Positions 12,362 to 23,899 of a stretch of DNA of 64,000 nt are shown here, piece after piece. The stretch's first letter is position 1, and every line of letters starts with the position of its first letter. Location of the stretch: positions 1,603,006 to 1,667,005 of the forward strand of contig QEOQ01000204.1 in NCBI GenBank assembly GCA_010279815.1. Reading direction: 5' to 3'. This stretch comes from Brachionus plicatilis. Its lineage: Eukaryota; Rotifera; Eurotatoria; Ploima; Brachionidae. Position numbers and translations under genes: made by a program. Under the pieces are notes generated by a model. That model did not search any database and was not told where the DNA came from. It saw only the letters and a program-made list of their open reading frames with translations.

Positions 12362-12992
12362 TGAATTATTTGATTATTTAGGGGAAGTGTAAGGGGCATT
12401 GATTGTGCCACTTTTTTAAGCTATTTAACTGAAAAAGAATCTTATCTAACAATCTCAAATCGACTCTGTGAGTTGAGTGAAAGATATATCAGGACAGGAC
12501 TTATTAATTCTGTTCCATTGATTCTAAGACTAGTGGAAGAATATAAAGCAGGCTTCGAATAAAGATATATCGATTATCCAACTCCATTGTGTAATTGCTA
12601 CCTTACTATTTCATCTTGTGTTCCTGAATCATCAAAAACTTAAAATATGTATTCTGTTACTCTCTATCAAAATTTAACTACTTTTAATTTTTAATATTTC
12701 TCTATTTTTTAACTTATTTTATTTTACTTTATTTTTTTATTTCATATTTATTCTATTTTATTTAACTTTATTTTGGTTTTTTTTTTTAATCTGAAGGAGC
12801 TTTAGCTCGATACAGATACACAAATAGATAAATAATATTGATTTCACAAAATACTTTTAAAATTCGTTAAAAACTAATAAATATTTTAACTAACAAAAAA
12901 ATTTTTGTCTATATTTTTCATTTAGTAAAGTAGATTTGAGCACTTTTAAGATAACAGCGCCAATGCCACCGTTACTCCGTTTCCCAACATTA
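12362..12992. mobile_element. hAT-type MITE carrying a nested LINE insertion
   Basis: The outer parts align to the MITE at 34860-35049: both have a GGCATTGA start zone, then AAAAGAATCTTAT-like sequence, and an end reading GCCAATGCCACCG...CCCAACA(T/C)TA. Here the AATCTTAT and GATTT(C/T)AC parts are separated by about 392 bp of LINE 3' sequence. The left terminus is eroded, and no target duplication is legible. Confidence 0.5.
12446..12837 (+). mobile_element. 5'-truncated LINE 3' fragment nested in a hAT MITE
   Basis: The coding tail reads TISNRLCELSERYI, then INSVPLILRLVEEYKAGFE and a stop. It is followed by a 3'UTR with TGTAATTGCTACCTTACTAT, the marker TCTGAAGGAGCTTTAGCTCG and a short (AAAT/AGAT) tail. 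The marker also occurs at 34080 and, diverged, at 8960 and 23360, defining one LINE family. Its boundaries are set by comparison with the uninterrupted MITE at 34860. Confidence 0.6.
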
Positions 12993-13481
12993 CTTAGTAC
13001 TTTTTTAAGTCTTTTTGGTTTTAATATAATTGGATTTGAATCTAAATTTTTTTGAAAGATAATTAAGCTTATATTAATACAATTTTAAATTTTTTATTAA
13101 CACTAGAAGCACCAACGAGTCAAAATGACCCTTTTACGATTTTTGGCCGCTAAAATCAAAGTCAATTTTTGTTATTTTAGCATAAATTTTTTTTATCAGC
13201 ATAAAAATAAGAATAACTTTCTAAATTAACTAAATTTAAATTCAAAAAAATTTGTCTTTGTGCCAAATCAAGTATATACTACTAGAAGCACCAACGAGTC
13301 AAAATGACTCTTTTTTCGGTGTTTAGCCGCTAAAGTCTAAGTATTTTTTTTTTTGAGCATAATTTTTTCAGCATTAAAAGTAAGAATAACTTTCTAAATT
13401 CAAATAAAAAAATTTGTTCAAATTGGTTTATGTGGTAATTATAAAGCGACAAATTTTTGTTCAAAATGTAAAAAAGCAGGG

Positions 13482-15466
13482 TGTATATGTCACTGTCAAA
13501 TTATAAAATATGTCATTTTGTAAAATGACATTGGCAAAATATAAAGTAAGAAAAAAATGTAAGTTTATATTTTGACAAGTCATTTTATAAAATGACTTGT
13601 CAAATTGTAAAATCTGAAAAAAAAAGAACTTATTTTGCATTTTGACAAATGTCAAATTATAAAATTAAAGCAAATTAAAATAATAAAATATAAAAATTAA
13701 AGCAAATTAAAATAATAAAATATAAAAATAAAAGCAAATTAATTAATTTTTATAAAATGGATGATGGGAATCGTCTTGAGGAGATTCAAAGGATCGAGAA
13801 CGAGTTAATCAATCCTCGATTAAATCGTCAAGTAGATTTCGATTTAAAAGCGTTGTTCACCGCAAAATTGTGCGAGAAATTCAAAAAAGACCTTAAAAAA
13901 ATGATTTTGATTCGATCGAAAAGACACGAATTACTCAAAAACAAATAGATTATTTAATCGAAATGTTGGAAACCAAAAATACGAAAGCCAAAGGTTATTA
14001 TTACTATAGGAAGCAATATGAGGTAAAAACAATTGGCGAATTGAAGCAACTTATTGAGAAATGTGAAAATCAAACTGAAAATGAAAATGGAAAATTAATA
14101 GTACCAATTGAAGAGATGTACGATGTGTGTTCCAAAATACACAAAGATGTAGGACATCAAGGCCGATTGCCAATGATTCACGAGGCACGCAAGTACTACG
14201 CAAAAATAATAAATAAATAATACGAATAAATAAATCTACAAATTGGTCTCTAGCTTTGCCTATTGTTCAATTAATAAAAAATAATAAATATCATGAGGGT
14301 ATTTTTTTCATATTTCTAAAGATTAACATAATTTAGTTTTTTCAAGGAATTAAGATGACTCCATACAAAGCTTTATTTGGTTGTGAGATGTATTCTGGAT
14401 TAGAATCGTTTAATTTACCTGGCGAAGAAAAAACAAAAATTAAAACAGCAAAACAACTTTTTACTTTGCTAGGTTTTTTTTTTACATTAATTATTTAATT
14501 GGTTGATTACTTTATAATTTACAGGTAGACATGATGATGCTGAGCTCGAGATTGATGATGATGATGACAATGATTCATATTGTGATGATGTTGTTTCAAA
14601 CGAATTGTTGAAAATTCGTGATGAATTATCAAGCAACAAAAGAAAAGAACCAGAGCCTGAGACTGAGTGTCAAGATGATGAAGAAAATTCTGATGATTTA
14701 GTTAAGCAACGCTCGAAAAAAATAAAGGTAACTCGGTCAAATGTCAAAGATGGTCAAGAAAAATCGGTTCAAAAAATGTTGAAGAAAAATAAAAAAAAAA
14801 TAAATTCTTTCAAAAAAGGAGATTTAGTTTTGTTTAGAACTGACGACGTTGACCGTGGTATGGCCGATGCTCAAAATATTTTATGTATTATTTTAGAGGT
14901 AAAAACGATCTTTTTAAGTTAGGTTGTAGAGCAGGTGTTCTTGATACTTTTGTAGCATGCAATTGTATCGAAAAAACTAATTTAGTTACTGAATTCAATC
15001 AAGAATTCATACCAAAAGATAAACAGGGGGATTTTATTAAAGTTAGCGCAAGAGAAGCAGTAAGACTTCTCTCAGTAGGTCACGGGCAAGGCTTTTTAAA
15101 ATGCTCTTGTACTGGAGAGTGTGCAACGATGAGATGCTCCTGTCGTAAAGCAGAGTTAAAATGTAGTTCCAAATGTCATGCAAAAATGTTTCAATGTAAG
15201 AATTGTGACTAAAACGTGAATTTGATTGATTTTAAATAATAAATTTAATTTTTTTAAATTCTTTTTTTTATTTAATAATTTGCCAAGTAACTTTTGGCAA
15301 TTTACAAAATACAAAGTTTATATATTGACATGTCATTTTACAAATTGACTTGGCAAATTATGAAAAAACGAAATTTTTATATTTTGACATGTCATTTTAC
15401 AAATTGCCAATGTCATTTTACAAAATGACATATTTTATAATTTGACAGTGACATATATATTGTACA
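13482..15466. mobile_element. Ginger2-like DNA transposon remnant nested in the piggyBac-type element
   Basis: Inverted arms of more than 50 bp begin TATATGTCACTGTCAAATTA at the left (13484) and end with the complement near 15456, with TGTCATTTTGTAAAATGACA words repeated inward on both sides. The outermost bases read TGT...ACA. The interior encodes pieces of a KRBA2-type integrase (see next entry). No target duplication is legible. Confidence 0.7.
13757..15212 (+). pseudogene. KRBA2/Ginger2-type integrase, catalytic core missing
   Basis: An N-terminal ORF from ATG 13757 shifts frame at an A-run near 13892 into a segment ending CSKIHKDVGHQGR...KYYAKI, the zinc-binding N-terminal integrase motif. 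The DDE core that should follow is absent. After about 25 codons (NWSLALPIVQ...) and a likely intron, MTPYKALFG appears, the conserved end of integrase cores. An acidic region, the motif GDLVLF and a second frameshift near 14900 come next. The end is a Cys-rich module (CSCTGECATMRCSCRKAELK, then CSSKCH, then CKNC) typical of KRBA2-like proteins. The Cys-rich module and VGHQGR signature make the family call firm. The missing core and two frameshifts make it non-functional. Confidence 0.75.
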
Positions 15467-15999
15467 AAAGAAATAGAGAGTATTTGTAAAAAGTTTGATT
15501 GACCATTGATATTTTATAAGGCCTAAGAAAAGACTAAAATTTATTAATTTACTATTTTTATTCAATTTATTTAATAATTTAAATAAATTTGAACATAAAA
15601 TATATGATTTATTCCTTAATTTTCATAACGAGTCAAAATGACTCGTTTTGGTGCTTCTAGTAGTTTGAAATTTTGGTGCTTCTAGTATTAAGCAAATAAT
15701 TATGATTGAAATATTTTTGTTTAAAATGAAATAAATTTGTTTAATCAGTGTTAAGTAAACATTTAATAGACATAATCACCCTTTTTAAATTAAAAAAAAA
15801 TAAGCTTATCTTTTAAATTGTGTTTAGTTTAGCTTTTTGAATTTTTTATTTTATTAGTTATTACGCCTTTGCTTTGTTCAAGGTTGTAGTTTCTTAAACA
15901 GAAACACACTTTTGGTGCTCGCAACAAGCACCATCTTGTCCATGTTAAAACATTATTAACTTATTAAAACTTATTAACTTGCAGTCCATACTCTAAATA

Positions 16000-16580
16000 T
16001 TTTATTATTATTATTATTATTATTTATTTTAAAAAATATTTCTTGCGTGGGTAATAGTTGTAAAAGACTGCGAAGCGAGATTACTTGCAGGGATGACCCT
16101 CAAAGTGGTCGTCTCAATTGATGTTTGTCGTATTTGATTTTGAAGGAGTCCACCGTCTCAGCTGCGACTATGTTGTCTGGCAGTCTGTTCCATGCATTAG
16201 CTGTCCGATTTATGATGAAGTAGTGTTTTACTGACAAGACGCCACGATCTCACGCCGTAGTTGACTTCTCTTCGTATCTCTAGGAGTCAACTAATTTGGC
16301 TCGTTTCACCACGTTATGTTGACTTTGAATAGTTGAATTAAGTCATCACGTTGTCGTCTTATCTCCAGAGATGTAGGACCCATCCGCTCAAGTCTGCTAT
16401 CGTACTCCATGCTTTTTAAGGCACCGGGGACCCTCGTTACTCTTCTCTGGAATTGTTCAAGGATTTCAATATCTCTTCTAAGCGGACACTTCAAACTCCA
16501 GATTTGGAAGAATGTAGGTGCGATAGAGTGAGACTAACACACTACCCTGTGGTATTCCCTAGGTAACATCTTTTGTTTCT
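16000..16580 (-). pseudogene. CR1/L2-like LINE, RT C-terminal remnant
   Basis: Minus-strand frames give GIPQGSVL (an RT motif), directly joined to LYRTYILPNLEF. Then come PLRRDIEILEQFQRRVTR, ERMGPTSLEIRRQRDDLIQL, and finally NRTANAWNRLPDNIV with SFKIKYDKH and a stop. This order is that of CR1/L2-type elements. The direct join of GIPQGSVL to the C-terminal block means the catalytic YADD part is deleted, and at least two frameshifts are present. A (TTA)n tract at 16001-16034 is the expected microsatellite-like 3' tail. It is markedly less AT-rich than its surroundings, so it inserted relatively recently. Confidence 0.8.
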
Positions 16581-17439
16581 ATTATTTGGGTCTGGTAAAT
16601 TTTATTGCCCATAGTTCACAAAATTTAAAAAGAAAAAACCGCCATTTAATTTTAATAACAATTGATCTAATTATTTACTTATAAAAATTTTTAATTAAAG
16701 TTTATGTACAATTCTTTTTTTTTAGTCTAAAAGAGTGATTGTTCTCGAAATTGAAAAAAAAATTTTAATAAGATTCATTTCGTTTTTTTTTTGTCCTTGC
16801 TCAAAGTTCTGATCGATTTTTAATTCTATTTTGACTCACAATAAATTCATCTGAATTGAATTTGGCTTTATTTTTGGTCATTTTTTCTCTTTGCTGTATC
16901 TCTTTGCTCATGTCTTCTTATTCCTTAATTTTATTGCCTAATTTATCCATATTTGAGGCTTTAAATAAATTCAAAATTTTTTCTCGATAATTTCATTTCT
17001 TTTTTTGGACAGCTATTTAGAGAAGGTTAGCAAAATTCAATATATTATATATTATTCTTTTTTAAGAACAGCTCAAAATTCAGTTTTTAAAAAAATTGTT
17101 CTCAAAGTTTTCATTAAAATTTTTATAAATAAATATTAAGACCAGTTGTTTTTAAAATTAAAGAGCATTTTTTACTTATTAAATTTTGTGAACTGTGGGT
17201 CATAAAATTTATCAGATCATATAATTTTTTTTTTATTATTTTATTATTACTATTATTTATTTCAAAAAATAATTCTTGGGCGATGAAAAAAAAAAGAGTA
17301 TTGGTTTAGATTTCGACATTGCCATTTTTTTTGTTTTTTGGGTTGCTGAACGCTCAATAGCAGTATTTTTTCGAAATTAGTTTTATTAGTACGGTTTAGT
17401 TAGGAGCTCAAGCATTTGATAGTTTATTATTATTATTAA

Positions 17440-17560
17440 CTCAGGCATGATCATGGTAGATCCGATCTGAACATGCCCATTTATGTATATGTCCCCATTG
17501 AGGATGTGAATCTAGTCCGAGTTTTAATTCGATATCCGATTCCAAAACAAGAATAAATTC
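17440..17560. repeat. GATCCGATC...GAACATGC repeat word
   Basis: A short non-AT-rich patch with AGATCCGATCTGAACATGCC, partly shared with AGATCCGATC...GAACATGCTA at 50034. It may be a small dispersed repeat; no structure is resolved. Confidence 0.25.
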
Positions 17561-17905
17561 TGAACTGAATCTAAGCTCAATTTTCTTTTTATAAAAATTT
17601 GATATAAAATTTTCGTATTTTTCTGGAAAAATTGAAATTAAAAAAATTTCTAAAAATCTAAACTAAGGTGGTATAAATTTTTAATTGATCATTTATTGAA
17701 TTCTTATAATTGAGACTAAAATTAAAGCTCATTATTAATTTATAAAACAAGTTTTTATTTAACCATTAAAATAGACAAATAGTGTTGGAATAAATTTAAA
17801 ATACAAAAAATTTGGTAACAACACTTATTGTTTGATTAATAAATTATATTAATTAAATCGTAAAAATAAATTTATTTGATAATGATTATCTAATTTTTAA
17901 ATAAT

Positions 17906-20900
17906 TTAAAAAATTTCGAATTGCTGACTAAATTGTTTCACTTTTTCCACATTCTTCAAAAATTCATCTTGAAAAAAATGATTTTTCTCTTTATTGATTG
18001 AATTGTCGTTTATTATTTTCTCCATTTGTTTTTTAATCAAATATTTGTGACAAAAAGGCTTAATACTTGTGTCTCGTTGGTCGAATTCGGGTGCCCTATT
18101 GCACGATTTAGCGAACACAAATTGCTTATAACGCTTTGTAAAAATCGGATCAAGTTTCTTATTTCTTTCAATTTTGGATTGGGGAATTTTAACTAGGCTA
18201 TCTCTAACCTCACATAATTCCAAATATATTTTGTACTTTTCTTTATCTTTAAACTCAAATTTTTCATCGTGTTCCCTCTCATCAGCTATTTTTTTTGGAA
18301 CTCTAATTTGGGCATATTTATTCCATTCAACCATGTCCTTTTCCTTGAATGTCACATATGAACTTGATATTCCTGATTTTTTGGGCTTTTTCTCTTTTAA
18401 GACTTTACCTTTAACTTCCTCATTCAACTTGTGAGTATAAGCAACTTTTTTCGATGGGTCAATGAATTTCTTAACACAATCTTTATAAACAGTATCATTA
18501 TAGCTATCGAGTTTGAATTTTGTCATGTATCTAGACCCAGAGTATTCGAGCATACTCTCACTTCTTTGTACTAAATCGTGTTGAAAACAATTTTCTTAAG
18601 AGAAAAAAATAAAAATCTATCAAAAAAAAATTCTATTACCTCTAATTGTTCGACATTCCATGGCACTCTGAGCTCCAGTTGGAAGACGAATATTATAATT
18701 TAAAGTTGTCTCTGGTTTTTCTTTTTAGTAAAAATTGTATACTTTTTATTTAACAATTTTTTGTAAATATAAAAGCTCAAAGTCAAAAATTAACTTTTGA
18801 ATCTGCAAAAGTTAAAGTCAAATTCAACTTTGATTTTTGAAATTTTATTATTTAAAATAATTTTTAAAAATTTTAATGAAATTTCTTTAGTTAGCTTTTG
18901 ACATCGTTTCAGACTTTTGTAAAACAACTTACTGCAGCGAGCGAGCGAAACATTTTAAAAAACCTGAAGTGTCTTGATCATTAATTTTTTTGACTTTAAA
19001 CAATAAAAAGTCTTTTTGACTTTTGAGCTACACTGAGTTACTTCAATTTACTTGAAAATTGAAAATAATAAATATTTACCTTTAATAATCAAAATTAAAT
19101 TAAAAATTTAATTTTATTAGTAAAGCTAAATAATTATTTATTTCAAGGTAATATCCATGAAAACTTTATAAATAATAACTTGTCAGTAGTTAAAAGGGGT
19201 CTTGCCTGTTATGTGACCAGTGACTTTATGTCGATTTGGTGACCAGGTATTTTTTCTGACTGGTCACATATTCACTGGTCACCTAATATGTGACCAGGCA
19301 AAATTAATTATTAGGTAAAAATGTTTATAAATAATTTAAACCTGGTCACCTAAATAAACATTTGGTCACGAAAATTTTGAAATTGGTCACGAAAATTTTA
19401 CAATTGGTCACATAAATTTCTTTTTAGCTGGATAAGAAGATATTGAATCTATATTTGGGTCTTTGAAAGGATCTGAATATGGGTCTGAATTTGGTGATGA
19501 TAACAATGAAGAAGAGAGTAATGATGTTGAAGTGGAAATTTTCAGTGTAGACTCGGTGGAAGAGTTAAATAGGCTTAAAAATTATGAAAGCGATGAAGAA
19601 AGTTATCCACATTCAGAAACAATTACAATAAAAGAGAGTGATTTTTTGGTAAATGGCACCGATTCAAATCATGAAGAAAATTGTGAATCAGATTTTGAAG
19701 AGGTTAGTGAAGCCATTTGCAAGCTAAATTTAAATCCGACAAAAAAAATTAGAAAAGTTGTCAAAAATTGCATCTGAAGCAACACAGTCTGCTGTAAAAA
19801 AGGCCTTTGCAAACATAAAAACCCAATAGCTTGCCCGGAGTGCGGGAAATTAATGAAAAATGAGCTGGTGTAAAGCAACACATCACAAAAATGCATAAAT
19901 AATTTTTTTATTTAATTTTTATAATTTTAAATTAATATTTAAATTGGTCACGTAAATAAAAAACCAGGTCACATAAATTTAATAACTGGTCACATAAATT
20001 TAGTAACTGGTCACTTAAATAATAAAATTTAAAAAAAAAAATTCTTTATTTTAATAATAATTTTGCCTGGTCACATATATGTGACCAGTGAATATGTGAC
20101 CAGTCAGAAAAAATACCTGGTCACCAAATCGACATAAAGTCACTGGTCACATAATATGTGACCAGCTGGTCACATAACATGCAAGACCCGTTAATAGTTA
20201 TTATGAGTTAATTAACTTGATAATAAAATTTGGATTTGTCTAGGCAAAATGGAACTAAAGATTGAAACAAGATCATGCAACGACTGTCAATGCTTGATAC
20301 CATGCGTCATTATGAAGCTCTTAATTGACAGTATTTTTTCAAAATAGTAGAATATGGTTATAATTCAAAAAATTAAAAGTTTTTAATAAATGGAAAATTT
20401 TTTTTTTTTAATTTTTAAACAATTTTTTATACGTAAAACCAGAGTTGCTTAAAAGTCTTAAGTCATTAGTCAAGTCAAATTCCAGGCTTGGACTCAAATT
20501 TTGTGACTCAAAGTAGTGACTTAACTCAAAATAACTACCTGGAGCGGAAAAAAATTCATTTGAGCGTGATCATGACTGATTGATGATCTTTTTGCCGTTC
20601 CAGGTAGTATAATTTTTTGTCTTACAAAAATCTTTAATTTATTCCTTAAAAATTCGATTGGGTTTAAGGCTTCGCCTTGATTTTTTTGAGCTCAAATTCA
20701 AAATGAATATTAATAAAATTAAAAACCATGAAATATTGTAGTAAGAAGAGTAGGATGTCCAAAAAAGCAGTCAAAAGCTTTAGTAATGAAATAATTGAAA
20801 ATATTTTCTTAAATTTTTTTATGATTAAAATGTTTTTTTAAATGACTTTTTTATTTACCTTATGATATTTAATTTTATTATGTGATATCTAATTACTTAA

Positions 20901-23895
20901 AATGACAACTAATACTTTTAATTTACGATTCATACATTTAATTGACTTATTTTTTTGTTGACAAAATGATATAAATAAAAGACAATTTTATTTTTTTATA
21001 ATTGACGTTTAATCAAAATAAATGACACTTTAATATTCTTTCTTGTTTTAATATAAAAAAGGAAGACTCAAAAAAAACATCTGAAAATTTAAAATTTTTC
21101 TAGAAAAAAGATTTTTCAAGAAATTTTGGCACTATGTTAATTCCCGTAATTTGAGAAAATTATTATTATTTTCAATTAATATTTGTTGTGCAAAAATCCA
21201 ATTTTTAATTTAAAAAATGAAAAAAATTTTTGATGAATGCTTTGTTTTTAATTTTTTCAAATTTTTTCTTCAAATGAATAAGTATTTGAAGAAAAATTTT
21301 AGTTAATCTTACGATCTGGTATATTTGACAGAAAATAGTTAAGTCATGATGATCAGTTTAAAAGCATGTATTGAATACTAAGTTTTTAAAGCTTGTCAAT
21401 TAAATAAACTTTAAAATTATTAAAAAATGCGTCATTATGTAAAAGGTTCAAAAAAGTTCATATTCAATATTGCTTAAATTCGTAATTTGTTAATTTAAAC
21501 TTTTATGACGACTAAAAAAATTATTTTTCAAGGGCTTTATTATTAAGCCTTTCTAAAATGATTGAAAATATCCAATTTAAATAATTAAGAAAATCGACCA
21601 TTTAAAAAAAAGCTTAAAATATTTCAAATTTTTTTAATAATTTTAAAATAATTTACTAAAATCTAAAATTTTTTAATTGAGTTACAAATTCTGATTGAAA
21701 ATTTTTTGTTTATGTAAACGCTTAATAGATATAATCACCTTCATTAAATCTTTAAAAAATTAATAAAGATTATCCTTAAAATTCTTTTGGATTATGATCT
21801 CCTTTTAATTTATTTTTATTTGATTAGTTTAAAGATTTTAAAATGATTTTAATAAGTCTCGTGTTTGAACTTTCGACATATTTTGACTATAATTAAAGAA
21901 AATCTATTTGTTTTTTCTATTAGAAAGATAAAAATTTTTTCCTTGTTCTTTGGCATCCTAAAAATAATTTGGTATGATGGTAAATTTTTTGAAAATAAAT
22001 ATTCCGCTTTTTGGATATGATCATTTCTACAATCCAGATCTATGTGCTATTTTTCACAAGAGGCAATTATTAAAATAGCTAAAAGTTATTATTTTTCGAT
22101 ATTTAAACTATTTAAGTTTAAATTTGAAGCTAATGACTTTAATGAAATAAATAATTTCCTAGAAAATTATGGTTTGTATGCATTTCAGCATAGAATACTG
22201 GAAAGAATGTTGTCTTTTGCTTATAAAATTCTTTTTTTTAATAATTCACCTGATAATTTAAGATTGAAATTGAAGAAAAATGACTTAAGAAATTTGTAAT
22301 ATAACTTAAGGAATAGTGAGGATCTGATTGAACCAACATCAAAAATAGCAAATGGTGATAAACATTTGAATTTTTTTTTACAAGACTGATGAATAGCTTT
22401 GGATCAAGAGATCAATGTTGAAGTTTGCAGCACTCAAGGATTCAATAATATTGATTTGATATTTACAGATTTTGTGAAAAAAATCAAAAAATTTAACTTA
22501 AATATTTCAATTTTTTACTTTTTTAAACGATTTTATAAACAAAATTTTTTAAAATCAAATAAAATAAAAGTGTTAATCGGTCTTTTATGACAAAGGCACT
22601 AGCCTGTTGATTTACCTTGAAATTGAATCCAGATCAGTCAAAGTAAACGTAAAAATGGTCTTGTAAGTACAAGCTTAAATGCTGATAGACAAATAAAATT
22701 TTCATCATTTCAAAGCATTTAACTTCTTTGATATGTGACAACTATATATCTAAAATATGTATCTGCATCAGTTAAAATACCGATCAACAGTCAGGTTTGG
22801 GTTTTGACTTTAATTTTAAATTTTAGATTCTTAATTTTTTTAGTTTTATCAGAAATTGATTTATTTCAATTAAAATCATATTCCTTTTCGATAAAAAAAA
22901 TTTTTTTTAATTTTTTTTTTTTAAATTCTTGTATTTAATGAAACCTTAACACTCAAAACTCGGAGAATTTTATCGACCTCTTTTGGTAATTTTTTTGCTT
23001 ATTACTCGATAAATTTAATCATTTGTTTGAGTGTTAAATCTCAAATTCTAAAGTTAAAGTCTGATTTTTGTTTTCCTCCATTTTGACTCAAGACTTTGAG
23101 CAACTCTGTAGTGTATTTATTTATAAAAGATATTTCCACCAAAAAAATAAAAACATAAAGAATGACGAATATTCATTCTCTTTTTTGTAGATGATCTCAA
23201 GTAAATTTAACAAGTAAGTTTAACCTTACTAAATTTCCATCCTTAATCAAACTGTCCAATACTTAATTATATTATTTTTAACATCTGAATTTATTATTAT
23301 CTTTATTTTTGAAATTTTTATTTATTTTATTACTTGATTTACTATTTTATTATTTTTTTATCTGAAGAACCTTTCGCTAGGCCCAGCTAAATAATTAAAA
23401 AAAAATTTGTTTAAAATTTATAAAAAATAAAGAAAATATTTTTTAGCATCTTTTGGATTCAAATAAACGAAAATTTTTGAATGTGCATTTAGACTGAAGT
23501 TAATCTTTAAATAATTAAAATTTCAAGAGAACTAAAATAGAGTGAAGTAAACTTTTTCGTTTTAATAAATTAGAAAAAATTTAAAACACTTCGGGCATTT
23601 TATTGTGAATCTTTTTTTAGAAAAATAGTTACATATTAAAAAAGCTTTTACCTTTTGATTTATATTCATTCTCTAAATTTTTGAATGCAATTCCGGTAGA
23701 TCTAGTAATTTTTTTCTGTGTTTTTTCGATATTCTCAATGGACTGATTTATTTGCCGCGTATTTTGTCTACATTTGTTGTTCAAATTTTTCTTTTCACAA
23801 ATTAAATATTTTTCTAGTGTCAGATTTCTTTTGATACACGTAGCCTCATTTGGTGTTAGGAAAATTTTTGATCTCAAGTAATCAATTTCGTCCAT
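17906..23895 (-). CDS. Unknown protein A of a tandem DPIF-motif pair (three exons)
   Basis: Exons 23895-23652, 18711-18640 and 18594-17906 join in phase 1/phase 1 with GT-AG borders and give exactly 1005 nt (334 aa). Exon 1 is a charged helical region beginning MDEIDYLRSKIF. Exon 2 contains YNIRLPTGAQSAMECRTIR. Exon 3 is Lys/Glu-rich and holds DPIFTKRYKQFVFAKSCNRA with PEFDQRD after it. It ends VEKVKQFSQQFEIF, also echoed in the neighbour gene. No signal peptide or membrane segment is seen. The 4.9-kb intron 1 contains a 1-kb transposon and LINE debris. The DPIF..KR.KQF..AK.CN.AP.FD block is shared with gene B at 25148-28751, implying a local duplication. I do not recognise the family; the intron-1 join rests on phase and paralogy. 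Confidence 0.65.
19197..20189. mobile_element. 993-bp DNA transposon with ~100-bp inverted termini
   Basis: The left arm begins GGGTCTTGCCTGTTATGTGA and the right arm ends with its near-perfect complement (…ACATAACATGCAAGACCC). Complementarity runs about 100 bp and both arms are filled with (A/T)TGGTCAC or GTGACCA words. Flanks GTTAAAAG (19189-19196) and GTTAATAG (20190-20197) are a 7/8 match for an 8-bp target duplication. Related ends or debris appear at 1-130 and 43970-44140. It lies within intron 1 of protein A. Confidence 0.75.
19463..19900 (+). pseudogene. Transposon-encoded acidic protein with a broken zinc finger
   Basis: A frame of about 104 codons is very acidic (GDDNNEEESNDVEVEIFSVD, later NHEENCESDFEE). 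It is cut by TGA at 19775 but continues in frame with VCCKKGLCKHKNPIACPECG, then another stop. A +1 frame gives QHITKMHK, which would complete a C-x2-C...H-x4-H finger. The acidic tail plus C2H2 finger suggests the residue of a transposon protein rather than a host gene. No catalytic domain is present. Confidence 0.5.
20440..20533. mobile_element. CAGAGTTG/AAGTC-family repeat end
   Basis: Starts CAGAGTTGCTTAAAAGTCTT and continues with AGTCAAGTC-type words. The same terminal word, usually inverted as GACTTTTAAACAACTCTG, ends blocks near 38755 and 59190, and as GACTTTGAGCAACTCTG near 23108. This is a dispersed MITE-like family with a hAT-style CAGAG start; the partner end of this copy is uncertain. 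Confidence 0.5.
20534..20608. mobile_element. 75-bp hairpin MITE
   Basis: Inverted ends ACTACCTGGAGCGG and CCGTTCCAGGTAGT (13 of 14 bp) enclose about 47 bp with no coding potential. It sits directly beside the CAGAGTTG repeat end. The flanks are ATA on both sides, too short to prove a target duplication. Confidence 0.5.
21340..23400 (+). pseudogene. Old LINE remnant(s) in intron 1 of protein A
   Basis: At 21340-21520 the sequence is homologous to the LINE-linked repeat at 12180-12360. At 22042-22299 an open frame reads NNFLENYGLYAFQHRILERM, then FAYKILFFNNSPDNLRLKL, a C-terminal RT block of non-LTR type. A diverged 3' marker ATCTGAAGAACCTTTCGCTA appears at 23360-23380 with an AT tail. It is frameshifted throughout and may be more than one insertion. 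Confidence 0.5.
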
Positions 23896-23899
23896 TTGG

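Larger units (their letters stand above)
13101..15687. mobile_element. piggyBac-type element (non-autonomous) hosting a nested transposon
   Basis: The left end reads TTAA|CACTAGAAGCACC and the right end GGTGCTTCTAGTA|TTAA, so 13-bp inverted ends are flanked by TTAA, the hallmark of piggyBac insertions. Each end is followed inward by GAGTCAAAATGAC. At the left the terminal region is duplicated in tandem (13101-13260 and 13279-13430). At the right a second copy of the inverted end lies at 15627-15662. No piggyBac transposase is present; the interior is occupied by a different transposon. Confidence 0.75.

Noticed and set aside
13461..13655. Minus-strand ORF of 64 codons
   Set aside because: It covers the inverted terminal repeat of the Ginger2-like element and is Phe/Asn/Cys noise from repeated TGTCATTTTG words.
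20440..23108. One 2.7-kb element bounded by CAGAGTTG at 20440 and CAACTCTG at 23108
   Set aside because: The 8-bp flanks (CGTAAAAC and TAGTGTAT) do not match and LINE debris lies between, so the two ends probably belong to separate copies.
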